From assembly GCF_965227735.1 (NCBI RefSeq), contig NZ_OZ245776.1, positions 4,464,001-4,528,000 on the forward strand: a DNA stretch of 64,000 nt. The letters are read 5' to 3'. Under the pieces are notes generated by a model. It was not told where the DNA came from. It did not search any database and saw nothing but the letters and a program-made list of their open reading frames with translations. Source of the stretch: Larkinella sp965227735 (GTDB lineage Bacteria > Bacteroidota > Bacteroidia > Cytophagales > Spirosomataceae). This document shows, in pieces, positions 24,130-32,943 of this stretch (positions are counted from its first letter, which is position 1; every line of letters starts with the position of its first letter). The translations under genes and the position numbers were made by a program.

Positions 24130-24945
24130 TTAATTGAAGATTTCATTCATCTGATTCACCGCCGGAAAATCGGGCGTAATCAGCTCGGCCTGGGGTTTGT
24201 AGATATACGCTAATGGATAGCCCCGGTCGATGAATGTACTTTCCAATAAGTTGTTGTAACGAAGCTGAACCGACCAGCGAACCGATTCCGTCGAGTTTAG
24301 TCCGGAACGGTGAACCAGAAATGCGGAGAAAAACAGCACATCGCCTACTTCAAACTCCAACTGTTGCCAGTCGTCGGTCAGCAGTTCGTCGGGAATGGTT
24401 CCGATGTAATCCACTGAAGTTGAGTCGTATAGGCCTGTGCGGTGGCTTTGTGGTAAAATCTGAAGTGCGCCCAGATCCGCTCCGGCCGGCACCAGCGGAA
24501 ACCACACCACCACACTGTCGAGTGATCCCTGACCCGTGCGCCAGTCCTGGTGCGCACCCAACCGCCAGTAATCGTCGCGTTTGGCGAGGTGGCGGCTGTT
24601 GAACATCATGGCGGGCCGAACGCCGATTACGGGATACTCCAGCCCGAGCTCTTTCAGGGTGTCCGTTATGCGGGAATCCGTACCCAGCCGGTGCAGCGAA
24701 ACCATGTGCTGAACCTGTTTGCCAGTGTTGGCAAAGGCCGTGAAATCGGCGGCAAAAAACCGGTACATGGCCTGTTCAAACGACGGCAGATCGTCGATGT
24801 CCACCGATTCGCCGAGGGTCCGTTGAATCTGATAGGCAAAAATCTGGCGGCCTTCCCGGTGGATAGCCGTAATCAAGTCCTTATCCAGAAAATTTTTCAG
24901 CAGAACGTACCCTTCCTGCTTGTATGAATCGCGGAGTGATGCCAT
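24130..24945 (-). CDS. Phytanoyl-CoA dioxygenase family (Fe(II)/2-oxoglutarate) oxygenase
   Basis: 271 aa. Iron facial triad: His132 and Asp134 in LGAHQDW, and His212 in FLVHRSGLN; Arg224 (SVRWSVQLRY) would bind 2-oxoglutarate. The N-terminal start YKQEGYVLLKNFLD is typical of PhyH. Members hydroxylate small molecules or lipid-linked substrates in the cytoplasm. Placed between a propeller protein and glycosyltransferases, it probably modifies a sugar or an acyl group of the surface glycan, which is inference. First gene of a tightly packed run with the two GT2 genes. Confidence 0.85.
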   Translation of the reverse strand: MASLRDSYKQEGYVLLKNFLDKDLITAIHREGRQIFAYQIQRTLGESVDIDDLPSFEQAMYRFFAADFTAFANTGKQVQHMVSLHRLGTDSRITDTLKELGLEYPVIGVRPAMMFNSRHLAKRDDYWRLGAHQDWRTGQGSLDSVVVWFPLVPAGADLGALQILPQSHRTGLYDSTSVDYIGTIPDELLTDDWQQLEFEVGDVLFFSAFLVHRSGLNSTESVRWSVQLRYNNLLESTFIDRGYPLAYIYKPQAELITPDFPAVNQMNEIFN

Positions 24946-25111
24946 GACGGTATGAATGAGTTAAAATAGTATTAAACTAATGTAAACGATGTGGACGTAT
25001 CTCGACAAAGGTACCGTACCTCACTGGTAATGTCAACTTAATCAGCGGCATTTTAGTAAACGAACCCTTCGATTAGAATGGCCTGCCGGTTAGTCGTTAT
25101 GGAATAATTCC

Positions 25112-26062
25112 TTACTCCTCCTCTGCCTGAACGGCGTAGCCGAAGCCCGAAGCGCCAAAACCGTTGCCGTTGTAGAGCATCGTCCACTGGCCGTGGTGCT
25201 GGAAAAGGTGGCAATAATCCATCATGGACGAATCCCAGTCGTCCGTCGACCGCTCGATACCAGCCTGGTTGTCTTTCCGGTCCCAGGTAATGCCGTCTTT
25301 CGATTCTGCATAGCCAATGCGGTAACTCTTTTCCACGCTGGTCCGGAAGTCGGTGGCACTCCGGTAGGAGTAATACATTTTGTACAAATCCCCGTCTTTA
25401 ATCACCGCCGGGCGACCAATGGCGTCCGTAAATTCATTGTACCCGATGCAGGTGATGCCGGTGCGTTCCCACGTAATCCCGTCTTTCGACTCGGCGTATT
25501 TCACGTTGTAAAACGGTTCCGGGTGGCCGTTGATGATTTCGATTTTGGTACACGACAGGTACCACATCCGCCAGCGTTCGGTTCCGTCGGCCTCCGTTTC
25601 GACCATCACACACGGCTGCGCAATCCAGACCTGATCGTAAATCGAACGGTCGAGCAGCGGCCCGTCGTAGGCCCGTTCAAACGTAAGGCCACCGTCGCGG
25701 CTGATGGCCAGGCCAATGCCGAGCCGATACCAGGCGGTTTCGCTTTTGTTCCAGCCGGTATAATACAGCCAGATTTCGTCACCCCGTTTGATAAACCACG
25801 AAGGCATCGCGCCGGTTTCGTCAAACATGCCGACGGCGCCTTTGCTCAGGCACGGTTTGTCGTGAACATACAACACCTTCGACAGATCGTTGGCGTCCAG
25901 TTCGACAAACGATGTAGACGAAGAGCGGTTTTCGTCGCGGGTGGCAAAATAAACCCGCAGCCGTTCGTCGCTGATCGGGTAAGCAAAGGGAACCTGCGCG
26001 TGGGTGCGGCTAAACGGAAGCTGTCCGTCAGTTTTGTAAATCAGTCCTTTTTTAATCCACAT
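25112..26062 (-). CDS. Five-bladed beta-propeller glycosidase-like protein of the polysaccharide cluster
   Basis: 316 aa from ATG at 26062, overlapping the end of the GT-C gene by 11 bp; an in-frame start at 26188 would lie deep inside that gene. Repeated blade motifs with Asp and aromatic residues (VYFATRDENRS, WLYYTGWNKSE, KYAESKDGITWERT, YAESKDGITWDRK, CHLFQHHGQW) resemble GH43/GH32/GH130-type propellers. No signal peptide, so cytoplasmic, unusual for a degradative glycosidase. Similar proteins sit in O-antigen and exopolysaccharide loci with unknown activity; a transferase or phosphorylase role is possible. Confidence 0.7.
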   Translation of the reverse strand: MWIKKGLIYKTDGQLPFSRTHAQVPFAYPISDERLRVYFATRDENRSSSTSFVELDANDLSKVLYVHDKPCLSKGAVGMFDETGAMPSWFIKRGDEIWLYYTGWNKSETAWYRLGIGLAISRDGGLTFERAYDGPLLDRSIYDQVWIAQPCVMVETEADGTERWRMWYLSCTKIEIINGHPEPFYNVKYAESKDGITWERTGITCIGYNEFTDAIGRPAVIKDGDLYKMYYSYRSATDFRTSVEKSYRIGYAESKDGITWDRKDNQAGIERSTDDWDSSMMDYCHLFQHHGQWTMLYNGNGFGASGFGYAVQAEEE

Positions 26063-27755
26063 GGGTGTTGGTAGTTGAGATCGGTTGTTGGTAACGATCG
26101 GCGCGGACGTAAATGCGTGTTTTGTCCAGATCACCGGCCAGGCGGTAATGCGCGGCCACGAAATCCCGTAAGGCCGGGAACGATTCATGACCCTGCGTCG
26201 CCCGGTCGTTCAGCCAGAGCGATTGCCCGACGGCATCGACAAAAACCGGCGGCATGGAACGGCGCAGATCCGCGACGTAACGTTTGCGGTAGATGTCGCG
26301 CATCGGATGGTCGAAAACGCAGCGGATGGTGTGGTTTTCGTTTACGCCCTGCGGCATTTGCGCTTCGACGTAATACTTGCACATCCAGCCCCAAACCGCC
26401 AGCCTTTCGCCGGGTTTGGCATAATCCAGAATTTTCCGGGTAACCACCGACTGGGGCATTTTCCGGCTATTCTGCACGCAGGCATTGAATGGCGTTCGGT
26501 TTATGGCCCAGCTTATGTAGCGAACACCGTACGGAATCAAGGCTGCAGCCAGCACAACGGCGGCAATGCGGGGAGCGACCCACGGGCGGTTGCTGACGGA
26601 ATGGCGGATTTCGCTCAGAAACCAGCCGTTCAGCAGGCCGATGGGACCGATCAGAAAAAGCAAATAATGGGTGTATTCCGAACCGGTTCGGGTAATGGCA
26701 ATGAATGTAAAACCGATCAGCAGGAGCAAAAAAGCCCAGATTTTCCAGGTATTGATGAGCCGAAACCGTTTTCGAATCAGGAAGGCCAGAAACGTGATGC
26801 CCAAAAGCACGGAAAGCCAGACGAACCAGTTGAATTCTTCAATTTTTTGGAAAAAAGCCGGCAACCGCAGCAAATGCGCCCAGGCTTGTCCATCGCCACC
26901 GCCGTAATTGAAATTGGCGATGATGTAAAACGTGATCATGTCGTCAAAAACGCCCGTCAGGGACGTTAAAGCCACAACAAGCAACGGAAAAGTCATCCCT
27001 CCCAGCACCAGCCCGACAAGCCGGGCGGTTTTTTGGCGAACCGTTAAATTCTGGCGCGTCAGCACGTCGATGGCGACGAACAAACCCACGCAGAACATCA
27101 TCGGAACCGCCTGGAGTTTTCCGAACGGAACCATCCCGGCCACCAGCCCCACCAGAAAAATCCGGCTTTGCGACGGAACGGATTGTTGCTGTAGACTCGC
27201 ATACCAGAAGTACAACAGGCCCAACAAAAAGATGGGCAGGTGCTCGCTGCTGTAATGTACCAGATCGGCGTTCTGGGTCATGGCCAGCAGAATGAGGGAA
27301 GGCAGCAGAGCCCAGCGGGCCACGTCTTTGCCAAACCAGCGTTCCAGCGTCCGGAACAGCAGCCCGAGGGTGGCCAGAATCAGAATCAGGCCGGTGATGC
27401 GGGCGGCAATATAGTCGAAAGTGAAGCCCAGCCAGCCAGGAATCAGCAGCAAATAACTATCCAATGGTCCACCGGTTGTACCGTCGACCGAGCGCCAGAA
27501 AACCGGGTCGACACTCAGCGTCAGTCCCTGGGCAATGATCTGGCTTTCGTCGGGATTCAGTTCCTGATTAAAAACCACCACCGGTAACCGCATAAAGACC
27601 ACAGAACCCAGCGCCAGCACCAAAAACAAAGTCCGGCTTTGCCAGACCGTATTCGGACGTAGCCAGGCCGGACCAATTGCCAGAGCGCCGGTCAGCCAGA
27701 GCAAACCGTAGCCAATTCCGAGAAATACGATGGGGTTTGAGTCAAAACTGAGCAT
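26052..27755 (-). CDS. GT-C-type membrane glycosyltransferase (ArnT/PMT-like)
   Basis: 567 aa with about ten to eleven hydrophobic helices from residue 10 to 430. The first large periplasmic loop has the acidic motif NPDESQIIAQG, as in GT-C enzymes that use polyprenyl-phosphate sugars, followed by DSYLLLIPGWLGF. The C-terminal 150 residues are soluble and periplasmic. Expected to transfer a sugar from a lipid carrier in the inner membrane, possibly from the product of the GT2 at 22.4 kb. A terminator lies upstream (27770-27801), so it starts a new transcript. Confidence 0.78.
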   Translation of the reverse strand: MLSFDSNPIVFLGIGYGLLWLTGALAIGPAWLRPNTVWQSRTLFLVLALGSVVFMRLPVVVFNQELNPDESQIIAQGLTLSVDPVFWRSVDGTTGGPLDSYLLLIPGWLGFTFDYIAARITGLILILATLGLLFRTLERWFGKDVARWALLPSLILLAMTQNADLVHYSSEHLPIFLLGLLYFWYASLQQQSVPSQSRIFLVGLVAGMVPFGKLQAVPMMFCVGLFVAIDVLTRQNLTVRQKTARLVGLVLGGMTFPLLVVALTSLTGVFDDMITFYIIANFNYGGGDGQAWAHLLRLPAFFQKIEEFNWFVWLSVLLGITFLAFLIRKRFRLINTWKIWAFLLLLIGFTFIAITRTGSEYTHYLLFLIGPIGLLNGWFLSEIRHSVSNRPWVAPRIAAVVLAAALIPYGVRYISWAINRTPFNACVQNSRKMPQSVVTRKILDYAKPGERLAVWGWMCKYYVEAQMPQGVNENHTIRCVFDHPMRDIYRKRYVADLRRSMPPVFVDAVGQSLWLNDRATQGHESFPALRDFVAAHYRLAGDLDKTRIYVRADRYQQPISTTNTHVD

Positions 27756-27769
27756 ACCTTCCGAACTAA

Positions 27770-27801
27770 AAAGGTCAGCCGCCCGCAGGTGGCTGACCTT
27801 T
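27770..27801 (-). terminator. Intrinsic terminator after the epimerase gene
   Basis: An 11-bp perfect stem (27770-27780 with 27791-27801, 10-nt loop) is followed on the minus strand by a T-run (ACCTTTTTAG). It lies 20 bp beyond the epimerase stop at 27821. Confidence 0.75.
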
Positions 27802-27820
27802 GCCTTGCTTTCAGAATACG

Positions 27821-28894
27821 TTAGATCTGAACCTGCAAACGCTTCACCATGCTGTCGTGCATTTGCACCAGCGTTTGACGCAGATCATATTCCCAGTTCC
27901 AGTCGGGGTAATGGCTCTTGAATTTGGAGAGATCGGATACATACCAGATGTGATCGCCGATGCGGTTGGTTTCCGAGTAGCTGAAGTTCATCTTGTTCCC
28001 GGAGATTTCTTCGCACAAAACCCGTGCTTCCAGCATCGAGCAGTTGGCGTGACGGCCACCACCGGCGTTGTAGACTTCGCCCGGGCGGGGATTCTGGTAA
28101 AAATGCCAAAACATGTTCACCAGGTCATGGCTGTGAATGTTGTCGCGAACCTGCTTGCCCTTGTAGCCAAAAATGGTGTAGTGGTTGCCGGTGATGGCGC
28201 ACTTCATCAGGTACGACAGGAAGCCGTGCAACTGCGCCCCCGAGTGGTTCGGGCCGGTCAGACAGCCACCCCGGAAGACAGCGGTTTTCATGCCGAAATA
28301 CCGGCCGTATTCTTGCACCAGAATGTCGGCAGCCACTTTCGACGCGCCGAACAGCGAGTGTTTGGTGTGGTCGATGGACATGTGCTCATCGATACCGTTG
28401 GCAAAATACGGGTGGTTTTCGTCAATTTCCCAGCGGGTTTCGGTTTCCACCAGCGGCAGGTAATTCGGATTATCGCCGTATACTTTATTGGTAGACGTGA
28501 AGATAAAAACCGCATCGGGGCAGTGCAGGCGGTTCATTTCCAGCATGTTCAGCGTGCCGTTGGCATTTACGCTGAAATCGGTGAACGGCTCGCGGGCGGC
28601 CCAGTCGTGGCTGGGTTGGGCAGCCGCGTGAACGATCAGTTTGATATCCGTGCCGTATTCCTGAAAGATGGGCTCGAGTTCTTCGACTTTGCGGATATCG
28701 GCTTTATAATGGCGGTAGTTGGTATACGAATCTTTCAGACGGTCGCGGTTCCAATCGGTCGAACCATCCGTACCGAAGAAATACTGTCGGAGGTTGTTAT
28801 CGACGCCGATTACCAAATCGAATTTTTCTGAGAAAAAGGCAACTGATTCACTTCCGATGAGCCCGGCAGAACCTGTAACTAATGCAATATTCAT
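27821..28894 (-). CDS. Extended SDR epimerase, CDP-paratose/CDP-tyvelose 2-epimerase-like
   Basis: 357 aa. Rossmann motif GSAGLIGS (residues 8-15), VDNN acidic turn (31-34), HAAAQPSHDW (89-98), and STNKVYGD (134-141). The overall layout, with TGPNHSGAQLHGF and a conserved FGYKGKQVRDNIHS segment, matches the group annotated as CDP-paratose 2-epimerases. The catalytic Tyr of YxxxK is Phe182 here (LFGASK, Lys186). It would interconvert nucleotide-linked sugars for the surface polysaccharide. A long plus-strand frame (27800-28831) opposite it is a codon-bias shadow. Separated from the GT-C gene by a terminator. Confidence 0.82.
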   Translation of the reverse strand: MNIALVTGSAGLIGSESVAFFSEKFDLVIGVDNNLRQYFFGTDGSTDWNRDRLKDSYTNYRHYKADIRKVEELEPIFQEYGTDIKLIVHAAAQPSHDWAAREPFTDFSVNANGTLNMLEMNRLHCPDAVFIFTSTNKVYGDNPNYLPLVETETRWEIDENHPYFANGIDEHMSIDHTKHSLFGASKVAADILVQEYGRYFGMKTAVFRGGCLTGPNHSGAQLHGFLSYLMKCAITGNHYTIFGYKGKQVRDNIHSHDLVNMFWHFYQNPRPGEVYNAGGGRHANCSMLEARVLCEEISGNKMNFSYSETNRIGDHIWYVSDLSKFKSHYPDWNWEYDLRQTLVQMHDSMVKRLQVQI

Positions 28895-29104
28895 ATCGCT
28901 TCTTGACTAAATAAGGTTGGATACATTAAAAAAATACTATTCTTTACTCGAAATCGGGTGTAAAGTAAATCAAAAAAAGTATAATAGTCTATACCGCAGG
29001 ATAAAACCGGAGGGCGAACAAAAAGCGATGCAATGACTTCATGAAGCCTTTACATCGCCTGTATCGTCTCGTCTATTTCTTTTTGCTAGGGCAGCCTCAC
29101 TCGA

Positions 29105-29335
29105 TTACTTCGCGAACAGTTTCTGACGAATCTTGTTCGTGCGGTCGGCCAATTCGGGCCGTGAAGCATATTTATACGTCGTTTGAACGGCGGCCGAATC
29201 CAGTCCGGGGCCATAAACGTATTTATCGCCATCCCGGAAATCCTTCTGACGAATGGTATTATATTTCTGGTAATCGCAGGAAGTCAGCGAACCAACCACC
29301 AGCAGGAATACTCCTATATTCAAAAGACCTTTCAT
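29105..29335 (-). CDS. Small lipoprotein, function unknown
   Basis: 76 aa from ATG at 29335, giving MKGLLNIGVFLLVVGSLTSC with lipid-site Cys20; the longer frame upstream hides the signal. The mature 56 residues are hydrophilic and Tyr/Lys-rich (DYQKYNTIRQKDFRDGDKYV). No family recognised. Confidence 0.65.
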   Translation of the reverse strand: MKGLLNIGVFLLVVGSLTSCDYQKYNTIRQKDFRDGDKYVYGPGLDSAAVQTTYKYASRPELADRTNKIRQKLFAK

Positions 29336-29475
29336 ACAAACGGTTTCAAAATTCAGTACAAAATTATAGACTACCGGCCAATTCGCCAATAATACTTCAA
29401 ATTTTTATCATTCCGGTCTTCGCCCCGTTCCCCTAATTGTTTTAAACTAGATAACCACCGAAGTTGATGTTTATC

Positions 29476-29639
29476 AGCCCACTGCTTTAGCGGTGGGTAA
29501 ATTGAAGTGAAACCAAATCATTCCAAAACCGTTTTAACGGTTTTGCCGGGCCATGAAACCGTTAAAACGGTTCCGCTAGCAGGGGGGTACTTTTCGCTTT
29601 ACCCACCGCTAAACGGGGTCGCCTGAGCGGCAGTGGGCT
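29476..29639. repeat. Nested palindromic intergenic element (second type)
   Basis: Outer arms: 29476-29485 pairs with 29630-29639, and 29486-29501 pairs perfectly with 29598-29613; the right side carries an extra 16 nt (29614-29629). Inside, a perfect 17-nt pair (29527-29543 with 29556-29572, AACCGTTTTAACGG core). No coding frame. Together with flanking sequence it fills most of the 428-bp gap between 29336 and 29763; the rest of the gap shows nothing recognisable. Confidence 0.75.
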
Positions 29640-29763
29640 AATAAGCCAAAATATGAATCTGGCGTTTATTCAGTTTAAATCAATTAGGGGACTCGGACGC
29701 ACCTTATCCAGATCTAAAAGTCCCCTTCAGGCCGGGTCGACGCTTCGGGAACGCGGTAAAGGA

Positions 29764-31551
29764 TCAGTCCTTCAACCGCTCAATTTCGTCCCAGACAAAC
29801 CGGATCAGTCGTCCGATGTGCGCTTCCGAGAAGTCGAACGGCACATCAGCCGCCCGGTAAATGTCGCGGATGGGCGCGGTGTAGCCCAATTTCAGTGCGT
29901 TCATGTAGCCCTGTAATCCCTTTTGCGGGTTCTGCCGGAAATTCATCCAGACGCCGATGGCTCCCAGTTGCGCAATCCCATATTCGATGTAATAAAACGG
30001 CACTTCGTACAGATGCAACTGCTTTTGCCAGCTATAGGCTTCGTAGTTCTCCAGCCCATCCCAGCTCGTGATCGTATCCGAAAACTCTTCGAAAATACGT
30101 ACCCAGGCGGTTTTGCGCGCGTCGACGGTCGCAGCCGGGTGGGCCGCCGTTTCATACACCCAATGCTGAAATTTGTCGATGGTGGCCACCCACGGCAGCG
30201 TTTCAACGATGGACTCCAGGTGCTGGATTTTGGCCCGTTTCAGGTCTTCGGGATTCTCAAAAAATACGTCCCAGTAATCCATCGTCAGCAATTCCATCGA
30301 CATCGACGCCAGTTCGGCCACTTCCATCGGCGGATTGCGGAACGGTTTCAGCGGCAGATCGCGGGTCAGAAACGAATGCACGGCGTGGCCGCCTTCGTGT
30401 ACCATCGTCACCAGATCGCGGAGGCTCGAGGTCGCATTCATAAAAATGAACGGCACGCCGATTTCTTCCAGCGGATAATTGTACCCGCCTGGTGCCTTGC
30501 CTTTCCGCGATTCCAGATCCAGATGGCCCATGGCCTTCATAATCCGCAGGCAGTCACTGAAGTAAGAACCGCCCACAGCGGCATCAAGCCGGTTGAAACA
30601 GGTGATGGTTTTGTTCAGTAGCTCATTACCGGTTTCAAACGGTTTCAACGCCGGTAAACCGTCGGGATCGACTTTGGCATCCCACGGGCGCAGCACCTCG
30701 AAAGATGCATCGGCTTTGGCCAGCTTCTCTTTCCGTTCCAGAGCGAGCTGATCGAGCAGCGGCACCACGGCCTTTGAAACCGACGCGTGAAAATCGAAGC
30801 AATCCTGCGGGGTGTAGTCGAAACGGCCCATCGCGGCAAACATATAGTCGCGAAAATTGGCAAAACCGGCGTTGACGGCCACATGATGGCGTAAGTCGCG
30901 CAGCCGGGTGTACAGTTCGTCGAGCTGGTCTTTGTCCTGATACCGCCGTTCCTGAATTTTCAGCCATACTTCCTCACACAGGGCGCGATCGGGCGATTGG
31001 AGTAAGGTGCCAGCTTGCGGCAGCGTGATTTCCTCCGAAACACCCTCAGCATTGTTCACCTGAATGGTCATCGCTCCGACCAGAGCGCCGTATTTGCGCT
31101 GCTCGGTCTGAATTTCGGTTTGCAGCGGAATATTCTCGTCGCGGAAAATTTCGATGGCCTTTTTCATGCCGCGCAGGGCAATGTCGAAGCCTTTTTCCCG
31201 CAACTCGACCAGATACGGACTTTCGACGGTGCGTTTATCCAGCGTGTTTTCGTAGGCGGATAGCTGCGGCTGAATTTCGGTAATGAAAAAATTGAACTGG
31301 TTGATCAAATCGGCGTCGGACGTATCGCAGGTCATCCGGATATACCGCCAGGCAAAATTTTCGGACAGATACGATTCCAGTTCACTGCGATCGGCCAGCC
31401 ATTGGCGCAGTTCGTCGGCGTTGTTGAGGGGGCGCTCCACCAGGTTGTCATACAGCGGTTTCACCTCGTCCCACGTTTTTAGAACAAATTCTTCACCAAT
31501 AAACGGCCGGTTCGGGCGCGTTGGCAGGGTTAATGTCGGTTCCATATTCAT
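29764..31551 (-). CDS. M3 family oligoendopeptidase
   Basis: 595 aa, the normal size for PepF-like M3 peptidases. The zinc site is HEGGH (His385-His389) in TMVHEGGHAVHSF, with the downstream Glu ligand in EVASMSMELLTMDYW. No signal peptide, so cytoplasmic; the family trims short peptides. An alternative start two codons downstream (MEPTL) is equally possible. Monocistronic by spacing. The plus-strand frames across it are shadows. Confidence 0.88.
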   Translation of the reverse strand: MNMEPTLTLPTRPNRPFIGEEFVLKTWDEVKPLYDNLVERPLNNADELRQWLADRSELESYLSENFAWRYIRMTCDTSDADLINQFNFFITEIQPQLSAYENTLDKRTVESPYLVELREKGFDIALRGMKKAIEIFRDENIPLQTEIQTEQRKYGALVGAMTIQVNNAEGVSEEITLPQAGTLLQSPDRALCEEVWLKIQERRYQDKDQLDELYTRLRDLRHHVAVNAGFANFRDYMFAAMGRFDYTPQDCFDFHASVSKAVVPLLDQLALERKEKLAKADASFEVLRPWDAKVDPDGLPALKPFETGNELLNKTITCFNRLDAAVGGSYFSDCLRIMKAMGHLDLESRKGKAPGGYNYPLEEIGVPFIFMNATSSLRDLVTMVHEGGHAVHSFLTRDLPLKPFRNPPMEVAELASMSMELLTMDYWDVFFENPEDLKRAKIQHLESIVETLPWVATIDKFQHWVYETAAHPAATVDARKTAWVRIFEEFSDTITSWDGLENYEAYSWQKQLHLYEVPFYYIEYGIAQLGAIGVWMNFRQNPQKGLQGYMNALKLGYTAPIRDIYRAADVPFDFSEAHIGRLIRFVWDEIERLKD

Positions 31552-31633
31552 ACAATTACTGACAGGTTTCGCAAAGGAAAGCAGCGACTCTGCTTCACTT
31601 TTTTAACTTCGCTTATCTCCGCGAAACTTTTTT

Positions 31634-32704
31634 TTATTCAATTTCAATCACAACATCGTGGGTCATCGGATGGGCCACACAGGTCAGAATATACCCGGCT
31701 TTCAGTTCGGATTCGGCCAAACCGTCTTCTTCGTCCAGGTGTACTTTGCCCGACAGGCAGCGCCCCATGCAGGCCGTACACATGCCTGCCTGGCACGAAT
31801 AGGGCAGGTCGATGTCCAGTTCCAGCGCGGCTTCGAGGATTGTTTGGTGTGGTTCGACAATAAACTTGTATTCACTGCCTTCGTATAAAACGGTAACTTC
31901 CGGTTTCGACGACGACGGATTGACCGGTTCGGCCTCCACCACCTCGCCGTGGGTTTCGTGCGGAGCCGTGGCGAAGCTCTCCTTGTGAACCTGATCGGTC
32001 GGAACGCCCAGCAGTTTTAGGGCTCCGCGGGCTTCGTCCATCAGGCCGTCGGGGCCACAAATATAGTATTCAGCCCGTCGCTTGGCCTCAGCGGGGAGTT
32101 CTTCAAGCAGTTTCAGAATCGCCGACTGGTTCAGGCGGCCTTCCAGACCGGCCCAGTTGCTTTCCGGCTGACTGAGTATGTAAGTGATTCGAAACCGCCC
32201 GCCCGATCGCTGCGCCAGTTCGTTCAGTTCTTTTTCGAAAATAATCGACTGGCGGTTGCGATTGCCGTAGAGCAGCCAGAGTTGGGTCTGCGGTTCGACG
32301 TGCAAAATCGATTTGGCCATCGAAATCAGGGGTGTGATGCCACTTCCGGCTCCGATCAGAATGATCTGACGGCGGTTTTTGGGGTCTAGTTTCGGAACGA
32401 AAGTCCCCAGCGGTTCGAGCGTTTCGAGGACATCGCCGGGTTTGGCGTTGTCGCACAGGTAATTGGAAACCGCACCACCCGGCAGGCGCTTGATGGTAAC
32501 AGCCAGCGACACATCGGTGTGCGGTGAACTGGACATCGAGTAGGAGCGACGCACTTTTTGACCTTCGAAAGGCAAAATAAATGTCAGGTATTGACCGGGT
32601 TGATACCGGACCTCTTCATTGATGGGATGCCAGAAATGGATGGTAACAGCGTCCGGTGTTTGCCGAACAACCTCTTTTACTTTCAAAAAATAACGATTTG
32701 CCAT
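31634..32704 (-). CDS. FAD/NAD(P) ferredoxin reductase with C-terminal 2Fe-2S domain (PaaE/Hmp-reductase type)
   Basis: 356 aa from ATG at 32704 (MANRYFLKV). FAD-binding RSYSMSS, NAD(P)-binding LIGAGSGITPLISM and YICGPDGLMD. The C-terminal plant-type ferredoxin has the four ligands in CQAGMCTAC plus the final Cys in ILTCVAHP. This order (FAD, NAD, 2Fe-2S) is that of PaaE and related oxygenase reductases. No oxygenase subunits are adjacent, so the electron acceptor is unknown; a monooxygenase or desaturase elsewhere is likely. Confidence 0.86.
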   Translation of the reverse strand: MANRYFLKVKEVVRQTPDAVTIHFWHPINEEVRYQPGQYLTFILPFEGQKVRRSYSMSSSPHTDVSLAVTIKRLPGGAVSNYLCDNAKPGDVLETLEPLGTFVPKLDPKNRRQIILIGAGSGITPLISMAKSILHVEPQTQLWLLYGNRNRQSIIFEKELNELAQRSGGRFRITYILSQPESNWAGLEGRLNQSAILKLLEELPAEAKRRAEYYICGPDGLMDEARGALKLLGVPTDQVHKESFATAPHETHGEVVEAEPVNPSSSKPEVTVLYEGSEYKFIVEPHQTILEAALELDIDLPYSCQAGMCTACMGRCLSGKVHLDEEDGLAESELKAGYILTCVAHPMTHDVVIEIE

Positions 32705-32943
32705 AATTCCAATATCGCCGGGGCGATTTCTCTTCATTCATTTAGTGGCGGTGAGTAAGCAGCACTGGAAATCATTCCGGACACTGTCGGCCGACGAAGC
32801 CGCAATATACTATTGAATTGCCAATCCGTCTGGGTAACAAATTGTAGTTGATTCAGGTTTGCCGTTCTTTACGCCAAATTTCAATTCGCATCGCTTTTAT
32901 AATTATTTAGGCAGATATTCGCAGCCGAAGTTCCGTTCGATCC

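Noticed and set aside
27800..28831. 343-codon plus-strand frame
   Set aside because: Antisense shadow of the epimerase gene, whose Rossmann and active-site motifs are unmistakable.
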